NCBI GenBank assembly: GCA_034431315.1
Contig: DAOUDK010000073.1
Coordinates: 7,862-71,861, forward strand
Length of the DNA stretch: 64,000 nucleotides
From: JAUWOY01 sp034431315
Lineage (GTDB): Bacteria > Chloroflexota > Anaerolineae > VGOG01
Direction: 5' to 3'
Numbering within the stretch: position 1 is the stretch's first letter; each line of letters begins with the position of its first letter. A program made the position numbers and the translations under genes. The notes beneath the pieces are model-generated. The model worked only from the letters and a program-made list of their open reading frames with translations. It did not search any database and had not been told where the DNA came from. Positions 8,478-15,983 of the stretch are shown piece after piece.

Positions 8478-9302
8478 ATGGACTTTGCTCAGGTCGAAAA
8501 CAAATACAAGGAGTTAAAAAGAAAATACGACGCCGGCGCCATCCCAGAAGACGAGTTCAAGGCCCAACTCGAGGAGCTGATGATCGAGGATGAGGAGGGC
8601 CAGTGGTGGATCATCGGCTACGAGACGGGCATGTGGCACTACCACGATGGGGAGAAATGGGTGCGGGGCGAGCCTCCGCGAGTCGCCAGGCCACCTGCCC
8701 TGCCATCCATTTCTGACATCCAGGCAAGCCTCCGCAAATGGCGTTGGCCAATCGTGGCGATCGTGCTGTTGATTGTTCTTCTTGGTGTGGTACTGACCAA
8801 GGACATCTGGGCGCCTAAGCCGACGGACACCCCAACGCCGCCGGCGACCCACACCCTAACGCCCACCGACACCGCAACACCAACGCCAACCAATACACCC
8901 GCGCCGACGGCCACACACACCCCGACGCCGACCGACACACCGACGGTGATTCCCAAGATCACCCCGACCATGACACCGACGAGCACACCCACGGACACGC
9001 CGACCTCCATACCGACCAGCACGTTCACGCCGACCAACACACCTGCCCCCGCAACACCGACGCCGAAGCCACCGACGTCAACACCCGTGCCACCAACAGC
9101 AACACCGAAGCCACCAACGCCAACACCCGTGCCACCAACGTCAACACCCGTGCCACCAACGCCAACACCAACACCAAAGCCACCAACACCAACACCGAAG
9201 CCACCAACGCCAACACCTGTGCCACCGACAGACACGCCCCCACCTCCTCCGACAGACACGCCGCCACCTCCTCCGGTAGACACACCAACACCGACATCAT
9301 GA
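8478..9302 (+). CDS. Single-pass membrane protein with short N-terminal domain and Thr-Pro-rich tail
   Basis: 274 residues. Residues 1-68 form a compact acidic domain with an N-terminal helix pair (KYKELKRKYDAG...EDEFKAQLEEL) and a Trp-rich segment (QWWIIGYETGMWHYHDGEKWV); similar unnamed modules are known to me from Chloroflexota proteins, but I cannot name a family. One membrane helix at 91-107 precedes a 165-residue tail of TP/TPTP/PPTPTP repeats, probably outside the cell. The positive residues before the helix fit a cytoplasmic N-terminus. The gene follows the CHAT-SIR2 gene by 16 bp with its own AAAAGGAGG site, so it is co-transcribed and may be its membrane partner. Confidence 0.75.
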   Translation: MDFAQVENKYKELKRKYDAGAIPEDEFKAQLEELMIEDEEGQWWIIGYETGMWHYHDGEKWVRGEPPRVARPPALPSISDIQASLRKWRWPIVAIVLLIVLLGVVLTKDIWAPKPTDTPTPPATHTLTPTDTATPTPTNTPAPTATHTPTPTDTPTVIPKITPTMTPTSTPTDTPTSIPTSTFTPTNTPAPATPTPKPPTSTPVPPTATPKPPTPTPVPPTSTPVPPTPTPTPKPPTPTPKPPTPTPVPPTDTPPPPPTDTPPPPPVDTPTPTS

Positions 9303-9381
9303 TGGGGCCGTGTTGGTAGACCCGTTGCTGGCGATGAAATAGGAACTGTCGTACTTTTGTGCACGAAAGGAGGATAGGATC

Positions 9382-11067
9382 ATGAAACGAGTTACTACCA
9401 TCTCTGCAATCAGCCTCATCGTAGGCTTGGCCCTGCTGCTGGGCTTTGTGCCTGGCGGGGCGTGGCCCACGGCAGCCCAACCGCAACCGGGCCCCTGGGT
9501 TGCGCCCGCCTTGGTTGTCCTGAGCGCCCGCCCTGAGCAGAGTCGAAGGGGTGCCGCGAGGAGGGCCGCTTACCAGCCCCCTTCCGGCTGGCACATTGAG
9601 ACCGTGGACAGCGAGGGCTGCTGGAGCACCTCCCTGGCCCTGGATGAGGGAGACTATCCGCACATCAGCTACTACCAGGGAGGCAACGATGCCCTGAAGT
9701 ATGCCTACCAGGACGCTTCTGGCTGGCACATCGAGACCGTGGGCAGCGAGGACGGCCTTTTCACTTCCCTGGCCCTGGATCTGGATGGGGACGGGTATCC
9801 GCACATCAGCTACTACGACGAGGTCTACGGCGACCTGAAGTATGCCTACCAGGATGCCTCTGGCTGGCACATCCAGACCGTGGACATGATGGAGTTTGCG
9901 GAGACCTTGAGGACCTCCCTGGAACTGGATGGGGGCGGGTATCCACACATCAGCTACCGTGGCAATGGCCTGAAGTACGCCTACCAGGATGCTTCTGGCT
10001 GGCACATCCAGACTGTGGACAGCGAGGAGGCTGTCGGCGGGTTCACCTCCCTGGACCTGGACGGGGGCGGGTATCCGCACATCAGCTACTACGACGAGGT
10101 CAACCTCGCCCTGAAATACGCCTACCGGGACGTCTCTGGTTGGCACATCGAAACGGTGGACAGCGAGGGATATGTCGGCTCCGACACCTCCCTGGACCTG
10201 GATGGGGGCGGGTATCCACACATCAGCTACTACGGCAACTACGCCCTGAAGTATGCCTACCAGGATGCCTCTGGCTGGCACATCCAGACCGTGGACAGCG
10301 GGGGGGAGGTCGGCCATTTCACCTCCCTGGCCCTGGATGGCGGCGGGTATCCACACATCAGCTACTTCGACTACACCAACGACGACCTGAAATACGCCTA
10401 CCAGGACGCTTCTGGTTGGCACATCGAGACCGTGGACAGCGAGGGGTGGGTCGGCGAGTGGACCTCCCTGGCGCTGGATCGGGACGGGTATCCCCACATC
10501 AGCTACCACGACCACACCAGCGGCGACCTGAAGTACGCCTACTACTCCACCGCGCCGCCGACGCCGACAATTACGCCCACGCCGACACGGACACCGACAG
10601 CCTCTCCCACCCCAACGGCGACACCCACACCCACGCCGACAGCAACGACCACACCCCACACCATCCGCGTGTTCTTGCCGCTCATCTTGAAACGTTATCC
10701 ACCCTGCGACCCTTATGAACCTAACGATGCCTCGCCCGGCTGGGGACCACTGGTCTCAGGCCAGAACTACCAGGCCAAGCTCTGTTGGGGAGACAACGAG
10801 GACTGGTATCACTTCACCATCACGAGCCTGGATGACATAGTCATTGACCTTGACGTGCCCGCTACCGTGGACTACCATACGTGGCTCTACCATGAAAGCG
10901 ATACCACCAACCCCGTGGGTAGTTCTGCGAACATCGGCAAAGGCGTTGATGAGCATATAACCCATACTCCTACAACGACGGGAACGTACTACATCCGCAT
11001 TCGCCCTCGGCACGAAGAGGACCACGATGATGTGAACTCTTACACCTTGGCGGCAAGTTTCCGGTAG
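9382..11067 (+). CDS. Secreted seven-repeat (propeller-like) surface protein with PPC domain
   Basis: 561 residues. A signal peptide (residues 1-~33) is followed by seven ~45-residue repeats, each starting GWHIETVDS or GWHIQTVDS and containing TSLALD, YPHISYY and LKYAYQDAS. Seven such units suggest a seven-bladed beta-propeller. A Thr-Pro linker (nt ~10555-10650) leads to the segment IRVFLPLILKRYP, then a pre-peptidase C-terminal (PPC) type beta-sandwich (about 450-561) beginning DPYEPNDA. The family role is cell-surface binding, with no catalytic residues seen. ATG 9382 has AAAGGAGG upstream. A CCTGAGC/TCGAAGG palindrome (9531-9550) is translated just after the signal peptide. Confidence 0.85.
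   Translation: MKRVTTISAISLIVGLALLLGFVPGGAWPTAAQPQPGPWVAPALVVLSARPEQSRRGAARRAAYQPPSGWHIETVDSEGCWSTSLALDEGDYPHISYYQGGNDALKYAYQDASGWHIETVGSEDGLFTSLALDLDGDGYPHISYYDEVYGDLKYAYQDASGWHIQTVDMMEFAETLRTSLELDGGGYPHISYRGNGLKYAYQDASGWHIQTVDSEEAVGGFTSLDLDGGGYPHISYYDEVNLALKYAYRDVSGWHIETVDSEGYVGSDTSLDLDGGGYPHISYYGNYALKYAYQDASGWHIQTVDSGGEVGHFTSLALDGGGYPHISYFDYTNDDLKYAYQDASGWHIETVDSEGWVGEWTSLALDRDGYPHISYHDHTSGDLKYAYYSTAPPTPTITPTPTRTPTASPTPTATPTPTPTATTTPHTIRVFLPLILKRYPPCDPYEPNDASPGWGPLVSGQNYQAKLCWGDNEDWYHFTITSLDDIVIDLDVPATVDYHTWLYHESDTTNPVGSSANIGKGVDEHITHTPTTTGTYYIRIRPRHEEDHDDVNSYTLAASFR
9531..9550. repeat. In-frame CCTGAGC...TCGAAGG palindrome copy
   Basis: CCCTGAGCAGAGTCGAAGGG inside the surface-protein gene, giving a PEQSRRG peptide between signal peptide and first repeat. 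Other copies: 13745, 17872, 48411, 51917 and 53294. Confidence 0.75.
9586..10545 (+). repeat. Seven ~135-bp tandem coding repeats
   Basis: DNA-level repetition underlies the seven protein repeats. Conserved blocks such as GGCTGGCACAT and TATCC(G/A)CACATCAGCTAC recur in each unit, while the segment between them varies in length. Confidence 0.85.
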
Positions 11068-11125
11068 GGAGTATAGGACAATAACCTGTGGTGGTTCTGC
11101 TTACTTCGCAGAAGGAGGCTAACTA

Positions 11126-11647
11126 ATGACCAATTTGCATCCTCTCGTCCAACTAGCCAAAGACACCATCGAAAACTACGTCCGCCACGGGAAGACCATC
11201 CAGCCACCAGAAGAGTTGACGCCAGAGATGGAGAAGCGGGCCGGCACCTTCGTCTCCATCCACAAGCACGGGATGCTGCGGGGCTGCATCGGCACCATCG
11301 AGCCGACTCAAGACAACGTGGCCCAGGAGGTGATCCAGAACGCCATCTCCGCTGCCACTCAGGATCCCCGCTTCCCGCCGATCATGCCGGAGGAGCTGGC
11401 CGATCTGGACATCAAAGTGGATGTCCTCGGCGAGCCTGAGCCGGTGGATGGCCCGGATGAGTTGGATCCCAGGCGCTACGGGGTCATCGTGAAGAGCGCC
11501 AGGGATCAGCGAAGGGGGCTCCTCCTGCCGGACCTGGAGGGAGTGGACACGGTGGAGTACCAGGTGGACGTCGCCCGCCGCAAAGCCGGCATCAGGCCCG
11601 ACGAGGCGATAGAGCTCTACCGCTTCGAGGTCGTGAGATACACCTGA
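11126..11647 (+). CDS. AMMECR1 domain protein (AmmeMemoRadiSam system protein A type)
   Basis: 173 residues, typical length. The family hallmark LRGCIGTIEP is at about residues 51-60, followed by ATQDPRFPPI and a C-terminal PDEAIELYRFEV segment. In many prokaryotes this protein is encoded with a Memo-like dioxygenase and a radical-SAM enzyme, but neither neighbour is here, so this is an isolated A component of unknown substrate. The ribosome site AGAAGGAGG precedes ATG 11126. It closes the plus-strand block and meets the Wood-Ljungdahl transcript at a shared terminator. Confidence 0.9.
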   Translation: MTNLHPLVQLAKDTIENYVRHGKTIQPPEELTPEMEKRAGTFVSIHKHGMLRGCIGTIEPTQDNVAQEVIQNAISAATQDPRFPPIMPEELADLDIKVDVLGEPEPVDGPDELDPRRYGVIVKSARDQRRGLLLPDLEGVDTVEYQVDVARRKAGIRPDEAIELYRFEVVRYT

Positions 11648-11675
11648 GCTTCAGCCTTGCGAAGACCCGTCATAA

Positions 11676-11713
11676 AAAACAACACCCCACGCTTTCAGTG
11701 TGGGGTGTTTTGG
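11676..11713. terminator. Bidirectional rho-independent terminator
   Basis: Stem AACACCCCAC (11681-11690) with GTGGGGTGTT (11700-11709), flanked by an A-run on the left and T-run on the right. It serves the AMMECR1 gene (+) and mogA (-). Confidence 0.9.
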
Positions 11714-11730
11714 TCTGCGTAACCAGCAAC

Positions 11731-12237
11731 TCAACTACCGTCGCCTTGGTACTCGTGTCCCCCTCTGCCCCCTTTGAGCAACTCGATCCCGTGGGGGATG
11801 GCCGGCAAGATAGCCTCCAGGTCCTCCCGCACCGCCTTGGGGCTGCCTGGCAGGTTGATGATAAGGGTATGGCCTCGGATGCCGGCTACGGCGCGGGAGA
11901 GAATAGCGTGGGGCGTGATCTCAAAGCCCTTGGCCCGCATGGTCTCAGCCAGTCCCGGCGCTTCCCGCTCGATCACCGCTTTAGTAGCCTCAGGCGTAAC
12001 GTCCCGTGGCCCGAAGCCCGTCCCCCCGGTGGTGAGGATCAGGTCGAGGCCCACCTCGTCGGCCCACACCACCAGCGTGCCTTTGATGATGTCAACTTCA
12101 TCGGGCACCACCGCCTCTAGTTCCACTTCAGCTCCCAGACGCTCGATGGTCATCTCGCGGAGAAGAGGCCCGCTCAAATCCTCCCGCTCCCCTCGATAGC
12201 TGCTATCGCTGATGGTTAGGATACCCACAGTGATCAT
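11731..12237 (-). CDS. mogA: Molybdenum cofactor biosynthesis protein, MogA/MoaB family
   Basis: 168 residues from ATG 12237, chosen because GGAGG lies 8 bp upstream; a longer frame would start in repeat-like sequence. It has the molybdopterin-binding fold signature TTGGTGFGPRDVTPEAT and the C-terminal LPGSPKAVREDLEAILPAI. MogA/MoaB proteins adenylylate molybdopterin before Mo or W insertion. It is the last gene after the corrinoid activator and acsE. Mo/W cofactor would be needed by the aldehyde oxidoreductase at 56875 and by a formate dehydrogenase if one is encoded elsewhere. Confidence 0.9.
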   Translation of the reverse strand: MITVGILTISDSSYRGEREDLSGPLLREMTIERLGAEVELEAVVPDEVDIIKGTLVVWADEVGLDLILTTGGTGFGPRDVTPEATKAVIEREAPGLAETMRAKGFEITPHAILSRAVAGIRGHTLIINLPGSPKAVREDLEAILPAIPHGIELLKGGRGGHEYQGDGS

Positions 12238-12278
12238 AGAAAGCCTCCATCCGATTATCCGTTGTTTATCCGGCTCCC

Positions 12279-13208
12279 TCACATCCTCAAGTAGGAGTCA
12301 GCGAAGATGACCTCGTTGTTCAGGATTTGAAGCGTCTTGTAAATCGCCGCCTGTTCGGGGTCTCCCATGTCCACCAGAGATGGGTCCAGTTCCTCCATGG
12401 CTGCGGTGGCGTCGTAGAGGTTGACCAGGAGCTGGCCCACCGCGGTGCTGGTGTCCCGCTCCTCGACGATGCGGATCACCTCGTTCTGAGCCTCGTCCAG
12501 GGGGTCGGCGATGGCCGAGTCGAGCCCCGCGGCCAGGAGCATCACCAGAAAAGTTCGGTTGATCAGGCTGCGGTTCTCGTGCGGCACGCCGTTGGACACG
12601 TTGGACAGGCCCACCACGGTCATGGGCGGCGGATCGCTGAGGATTTTGAACATGCGAATCGCGTTCAGGTTTTCCGCAGCATGATCTTGCATCCCCTTGA
12701 CCGTCATCACCAGCGGATCGAGATACACGTTCTCCATGGGGACTCCCAGCTCCATGGCCTTGGGCAAAATGACCTCCATGGCCAACTGCACCCGGCCGTC
12801 GGCTGTGGCGGGGATGCTCTTCACCATGGTGAGGGCGATGATCTTGGAGCCGTACTCTGCCGCCAGAGGCATGGTCGCCTCCAACCGCTCAGGATCGGCC
12901 GAAGTGGAGTTGATCAGGGCCTCAATGCCCAACTCCTGACATCGTTTCAGGCCAGCTTCGATGGCCGCCGCGTTAGTGGTGTCCAGGGATAGGGCCGCGT
13001 TGGGAGCCACCTCGTGGATGGCCTCGACCAGCCAGGGCATGACCTCGTGCCCATCCTTCTTACGCCGTCCGATGTTGAGGTCTACCATCTGAGCTCCTCG
13101 CTCGACCTGCATCTTGGCCATTTCCTGGAGAGGCTTGGCATCCCTCTCACCTACGGCCTTCTTAACCACGTTGGATATGATCTGGATGTTCTCGCCAATG
13201 ATGTACAC
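12279..13208 (-). CDS. acsE: Methyltetrahydrofolate:corrinoid/iron-sulfur protein methyltransferase
   Basis: 309 residues; GTG 13208 has AGGAGG 8 bp upstream. The pterin-binding TIM-barrel signatures are visible: IIGENIQII, LNIGRRK, LSLDTTNAAAIEAGL, INSTS, YLDPLVMTV and VVGLSNVSNGVP (the last contains an Asn seen in this family at the methyl-transfer site). The enzyme moves the methyl group of CH3-H4folate to the cobalamin of AcsC/AcsD. It lies directly downstream of the corrinoid activator; the 70-bp spacer is an inverted heptad array. Family assignment is firm because of both motifs and neighbourhood. Confidence 0.95.
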   Translation of the reverse strand: MYIIGENIQIISNVVKKAVGERDAKPLQEMAKMQVERGAQMVDLNIGRRKKDGHEVMPWLVEAIHEVAPNAALSLDTTNAAAIEAGLKRCQELGIEALINSTSADPERLEATMPLAAEYGSKIIALTMVKSIPATADGRVQLAMEVILPKAMELGVPMENVYLDPLVMTVKGMQDHAAENLNAIRMFKILSDPPPMTVVGLSNVSNGVPHENRSLINRTFLVMLLAAGLDSAIADPLDEAQNEVIRIVEERDTSTAVGQLLVNLYDATAAMEELDPSLVDMGDPEQAAIYKTLQILNNEVIFADSYLRM

Positions 13209-13227
13209 CTTGTATCCTCCTTCTTTG

Positions 13228-13298
13228 TTGGATGTTGAAAATTGGATGTTGGAGGTTGGAACGTCCAACATCCAATTTCTAATCTCTAATTTCTAATT
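13228..13298. repeat. Inverted heptad array, 5 + 5 units
   Basis: Five TTGGANN-type heptads (13228-13262), one G, then five TCYAAYN-type heptads (13264-13298). The halves are complementary with G-U allowance, so the RNA could form a hairpin. The stop codon of the activator gene (13279) lies inside it. Confidence 0.9.
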
Positions 13299-15285
13299 CC
13301 CCAGCCTCCAGCAGCCTGACCACCGAGGGGAAGCTGGCCAAGTCGGTGTTAGGCAGGAAGAGGGCTTTGGTGAACTCGTCCATGAAGGTGTTGTCGGCCG
13401 ATAGCTCCAGGTAGGTCATCCTGCTGGCGATGTCCATCACCTCCTGGCGCATATCGGGACACAGGAGAGCCGTGTAGGCTCCCAGGGCCGAGGTGTTGCC
13501 CAGATACTTGAAGCGTTCCCAGGGCATGTCGGGCAGCAGTCCGATCTGGATGGCCTTCTCCACGTTGATGTATTTGCCAAAGGCGCCGCCGATGAGCACC
13601 TGCTCCACCTCGGCCAACTCCAGCCCCACGCTGCGGGTCAACACCGAGAAACCAGCGTAAATAGCCGCCTTAGCTCGGATCAGGTTGGCGATGTCCACCT
13701 CGGTTATCACCACGTCCCTGCGCCCCCCCTTCATCCCCCCCAACCCTTCGACAAGCTCAGGACACCGCTTTGGGGGGGAAAGAGGGGGAGCGTCGGCCCA
13801 GGCGACCACGTACTCAGGGCCGTGTTCACCAATGCGCACCCTCGGGGTGTCCAGACTTTGATTGATCTTGCCGCCCTTGTCAATGACCCCGGTGATGAAC
13901 ATCTCCGCCAGCAGCGAGATCATCCCTGAGCCGCAGATGCCCCGTGGAGGCACGTCGCCAATGACTCGGAGCGTAGGTTCGTAGGTTTGGGTGTTGATCC
14001 AAACTTCTTCGATGGCTCCCATGGTGGCCCTCATCCCTGACTGCACCCCGGCACCCTCGAAGGCTGGCCCAGCCGAACAGGCGCAGGACAGAAGCCAATC
14101 AAAGTTGCCTAACACTATCTCGCCATTGGTGCCCACATCAATGAACAGAGTCAACTCCTCTGTCTGATACATGAGGGAGCCGAGAACACCAGCCGTAGTG
14201 TCAGCTCCCACGTAAGCGCCCACGCCGGGCAGGCAGTCTACCGTGGCTTCGGGATTGATATGCAGCCCTAGTTCATACGCCTTCACGGGCAGGGGGTGGT
14301 TGACGGTGGGTACGTAGGGTTCCAGGCGGATGGACTCCGGCCAGAGGCCCAGGAAGAGGTGGATCATGGTGGGGTTGCCGGCCACCGTCATCTTGTCAAT
14401 CTCCGCCGCGTCTATCCCGTTGCGCTCAACCAGCTCCTCTATGCGTCCGTTTATGGTCTGCACCACCAGGCGCTGCAAATGGCCCAGCCCCCCCTCCTGC
14501 TTGGTGGCGTAGATGATGCGGGAGATGATGTCCTCACCACAGGAGATCTGGGCGTTGTATTCCGCGGCCGTGTCCACCACCTCGCTGGTTAAGAGGTTCA
14601 CCAGGTAGACCACGTTGGAGGTGGTGCCGATGTCCACCGCCAGGGCCCAGGAGCTCGCCGTGCGGTCGCCGGGACGCAGGTCAATGAGACGAGGAGGCCC
14701 ATCGGGGGAGGCCCAGGTGCCCATATCCAGGACGGCGGTCACCCGCCAGTCGGCATCCCGCAGGGTGCGGGCCAGCTTCTTGATCATGGGCAGGTCGGCC
14801 ACCAGCCCTCTGATGCCGTGCTGACGGGCCAACTCTCTCTTGAGACGCTCGAAGTCGGTGGTGTTATCAGCCAGGCTGGGCGGCTCGATCTCCAGGTAGA
14901 AGGAGCGGACGGGGTTCTTCCGCCAGTCACATTCCACCGGCAGAGTGATGACCTTCTTGGCCTCCTTCTCGCTGGGCAGATTGCGAAGGATCACCTCCTG
15001 CGGCGGTATGAAGACCGTCAGATCGCTCTGGACGACGGTCTGGCAGGCCAGAGCGTAGCCCTGCTCCAGCTCCGTTTGGGAGAGGCGGCTGATGGAGCGA
15101 CGCTTGACCTGTCCTTCTTCGACCACCACTTTGCAGCGCCCACAGCGTCCCTGGCCGCCGCAGGGCAGGTTGAGTTCCAGCCCGGCCCCTTCGATGGCAT
15201 CGGACAGCAGTGCGCCGGCTTCGACCTCTATTCGATTGCCCGAGGGCTTGAGAGTGACGTGGTACGTGTCTTTCGGTTTGTTCAT
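13279..15285 (-). CDS. acsV: Reductive activator of the corrinoid protein (RACo-like, ASKHA ATPase with 2Fe-2S domain)
   Basis: 668 residues. The N-terminal ferredoxin domain has C42-x5-C48-x2-C51-x29-C81, the plant-type 2Fe-2S pattern. The C-terminal part is the DUF4445/ASKHA fold with ALAVDIGTTSNVVYLVNL, a glycine-rich LFIDVGTNGEIVLGN and VLIGGAFGKYINVEKA. RACo uses ATP to return inactive Co(II) of the corrinoid protein to Co(I). ATG 15285 lies 8 bp after a -10 element, so the mRNA is probably leaderless. A nested palindromic insertion (13723-13790) adds ~25 residues in frame, and the last residues (LEIRD) are encoded by a heptad array. Confidence 0.93.
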   Translation of the reverse strand: MNKPKDTYHVTLKPSGNRIEVEAGALLSDAIEGAGLELNLPCGGQGRCGRCKVVVEEGQVKRRSISRLSQTELEQGYALACQTVVQSDLTVFIPPQEVILRNLPSEKEAKKVITLPVECDWRKNPVRSFYLEIEPPSLADNTTDFERLKRELARQHGIRGLVADLPMIKKLARTLRDADWRVTAVLDMGTWASPDGPPRLIDLRPGDRTASSWALAVDIGTTSNVVYLVNLLTSEVVDTAAEYNAQISCGEDIISRIIYATKQEGGLGHLQRLVVQTINGRIEELVERNGIDAAEIDKMTVAGNPTMIHLFLGLWPESIRLEPYVPTVNHPLPVKAYELGLHINPEATVDCLPGVGAYVGADTTAGVLGSLMYQTEELTLFIDVGTNGEIVLGNFDWLLSCACSAGPAFEGAGVQSGMRATMGAIEEVWINTQTYEPTLRVIGDVPPRGICGSGMISLLAEMFITGVIDKGGKINQSLDTPRVRIGEHGPEYVVAWADAPPLSPPKRCPELVEGLGGMKGGRRDVVITEVDIANLIRAKAAIYAGFSVLTRSVGLELAEVEQVLIGGAFGKYINVEKAIQIGLLPDMPWERFKYLGNTSALGAYTALLCPDMRQEVMDIASRMTYLELSADNTFMDEFTKALFLPNTDLASFPSVVRLLEAGELEIRD
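13723..13790. repeat. Nested palindromes inserted in frame in the activator gene
   Basis: Outer C-tract/G-tract palindrome as at 2156-2200; its loop is occupied by the smaller palindrome CCTTCGACAAGCTCAGG (13745-13761). Translated, the insert contains CPELVEG and is flanked by PPLSPPK and GGMKGG. Confidence 0.85.
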
Positions 15286-15293
15286 CGTACTAA

Positions 15294-15322
15294 ATGATAC
15301 TATCGAGAAGGCGAAAAGTCAA
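15294..15322 (-). promoter_or_regulatory. Promoter of the corrinoid activator gene
   Basis: On the minus strand TTGACT (15322-15317), 17 bp spacer, TATCAT (15299-15294). The ATG starts 8 bp after the -10, so transcription should begin at or next to the start codon. Confidence 0.75.
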
Positions 15323-15403
15323 GGCCCGACCGCGATCTCGGTCAGAAGCACGCGGTCGCCTCCCGATTTCAGTGGGAGGCACCTCCGCTGGGATTTGCTG
15401 AGG

Positions 15404-15982
15404 CTAGGCCAGGTAGAGTCTACGCCCCATCCTGATTATCAGGTTTATCACGGGATCAACGAAGCCGCCTTTCCTCACCACGAGGTAGGCAGATAGAGCA
15501 CCGAGCAGCGCTCCAGCTATGACGTCCAAGGGGTAATGCACGCCGCAGTAGATGCGGGACAGACCAAACAGCGTGGCCAGCACGAGGAGCAAAGCCCCTA
15601 GCCGGCGATTGTATAGCCATAAGGCGGTAGCCACGGAAAACCCAACAACGGCGGAGTTGCTGGGAAAGGATGAATCCGTGGGGTGATAGAAGAGCAGATT
15701 GACTTCGTGGCTGTCGAAGGGGCGCGGGCGAAAGTAGACCAGATTGCACAGCTTCAAGATGATGTTAGCGACAAACAATGTTATGAGAGCATGGAGTATG
15801 GCCCTTTGATTTCGTTCCCTTTGGTCCCGATCCTGGCCTTCGAACCAGAAGATCACCAGGATCAAAGACATTATCGTAGTCAGAAAATACTCGTTGACCA
15901 ACAAGCGCACCAGGCCATCCAGAAGAGCATTATGGCCAGCCAGGTTATTGATCAACTGAAACAACTGAAGATCGAAAGACAT
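15404..15982 (-). CDS. PAP2-family membrane phosphatase
   Basis: 192 residues with about five or six hydrophobic segments. The three PAP2 motifs are present: KLCNLVYFRPRP, SSFPSNSAV (the usual PSGH is PSNS here) and SRIYCGVHYPLDV. Members dephosphorylate undecaprenyl diphosphate or phosphatidic lipids. The usual His of motif 2 is replaced, while the motif 3 His in GVHYPLD is kept, so activity is likely but not certain. Its ATG is 1 bp downstream of the stop of the hydrolase-like gene, giving tight coupling. Its place between acsC and the corrinoid activator has no obvious metabolic logic. Confidence 0.85.
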   Translation of the reverse strand: MSFDLQLFQLINNLAGHNALLDGLVRLLVNEYFLTTIMSLILVIFWFEGQDRDQRERNQRAILHALITLFVANIILKLCNLVYFRPRPFDSHEVNLLFYHPTDSSFPSNSAVVGFSVATALWLYNRRLGALLLVLATLFGLSRIYCGVHYPLDVIAGALLGALSAYLVVRKGGFVDPVINLIIRMGRRLYLA

Positions 15983-15983
15983 G

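Noticed and set aside
8639..9364. 241-codon minus-strand frame rich in Gly-Val repeats
   Set aside because: Mirror image of the Thr-Pro-coding repeat; compositional artefact.
9025..10659. 544-codon minus-strand frame opposite the seven-repeat surface gene
   Set aside because: It is the antisense of a repetitive, GC-skewed gene with signal peptide, propeller repeats and PPC domain; the translation is a low-complexity repeat with no fold signals.
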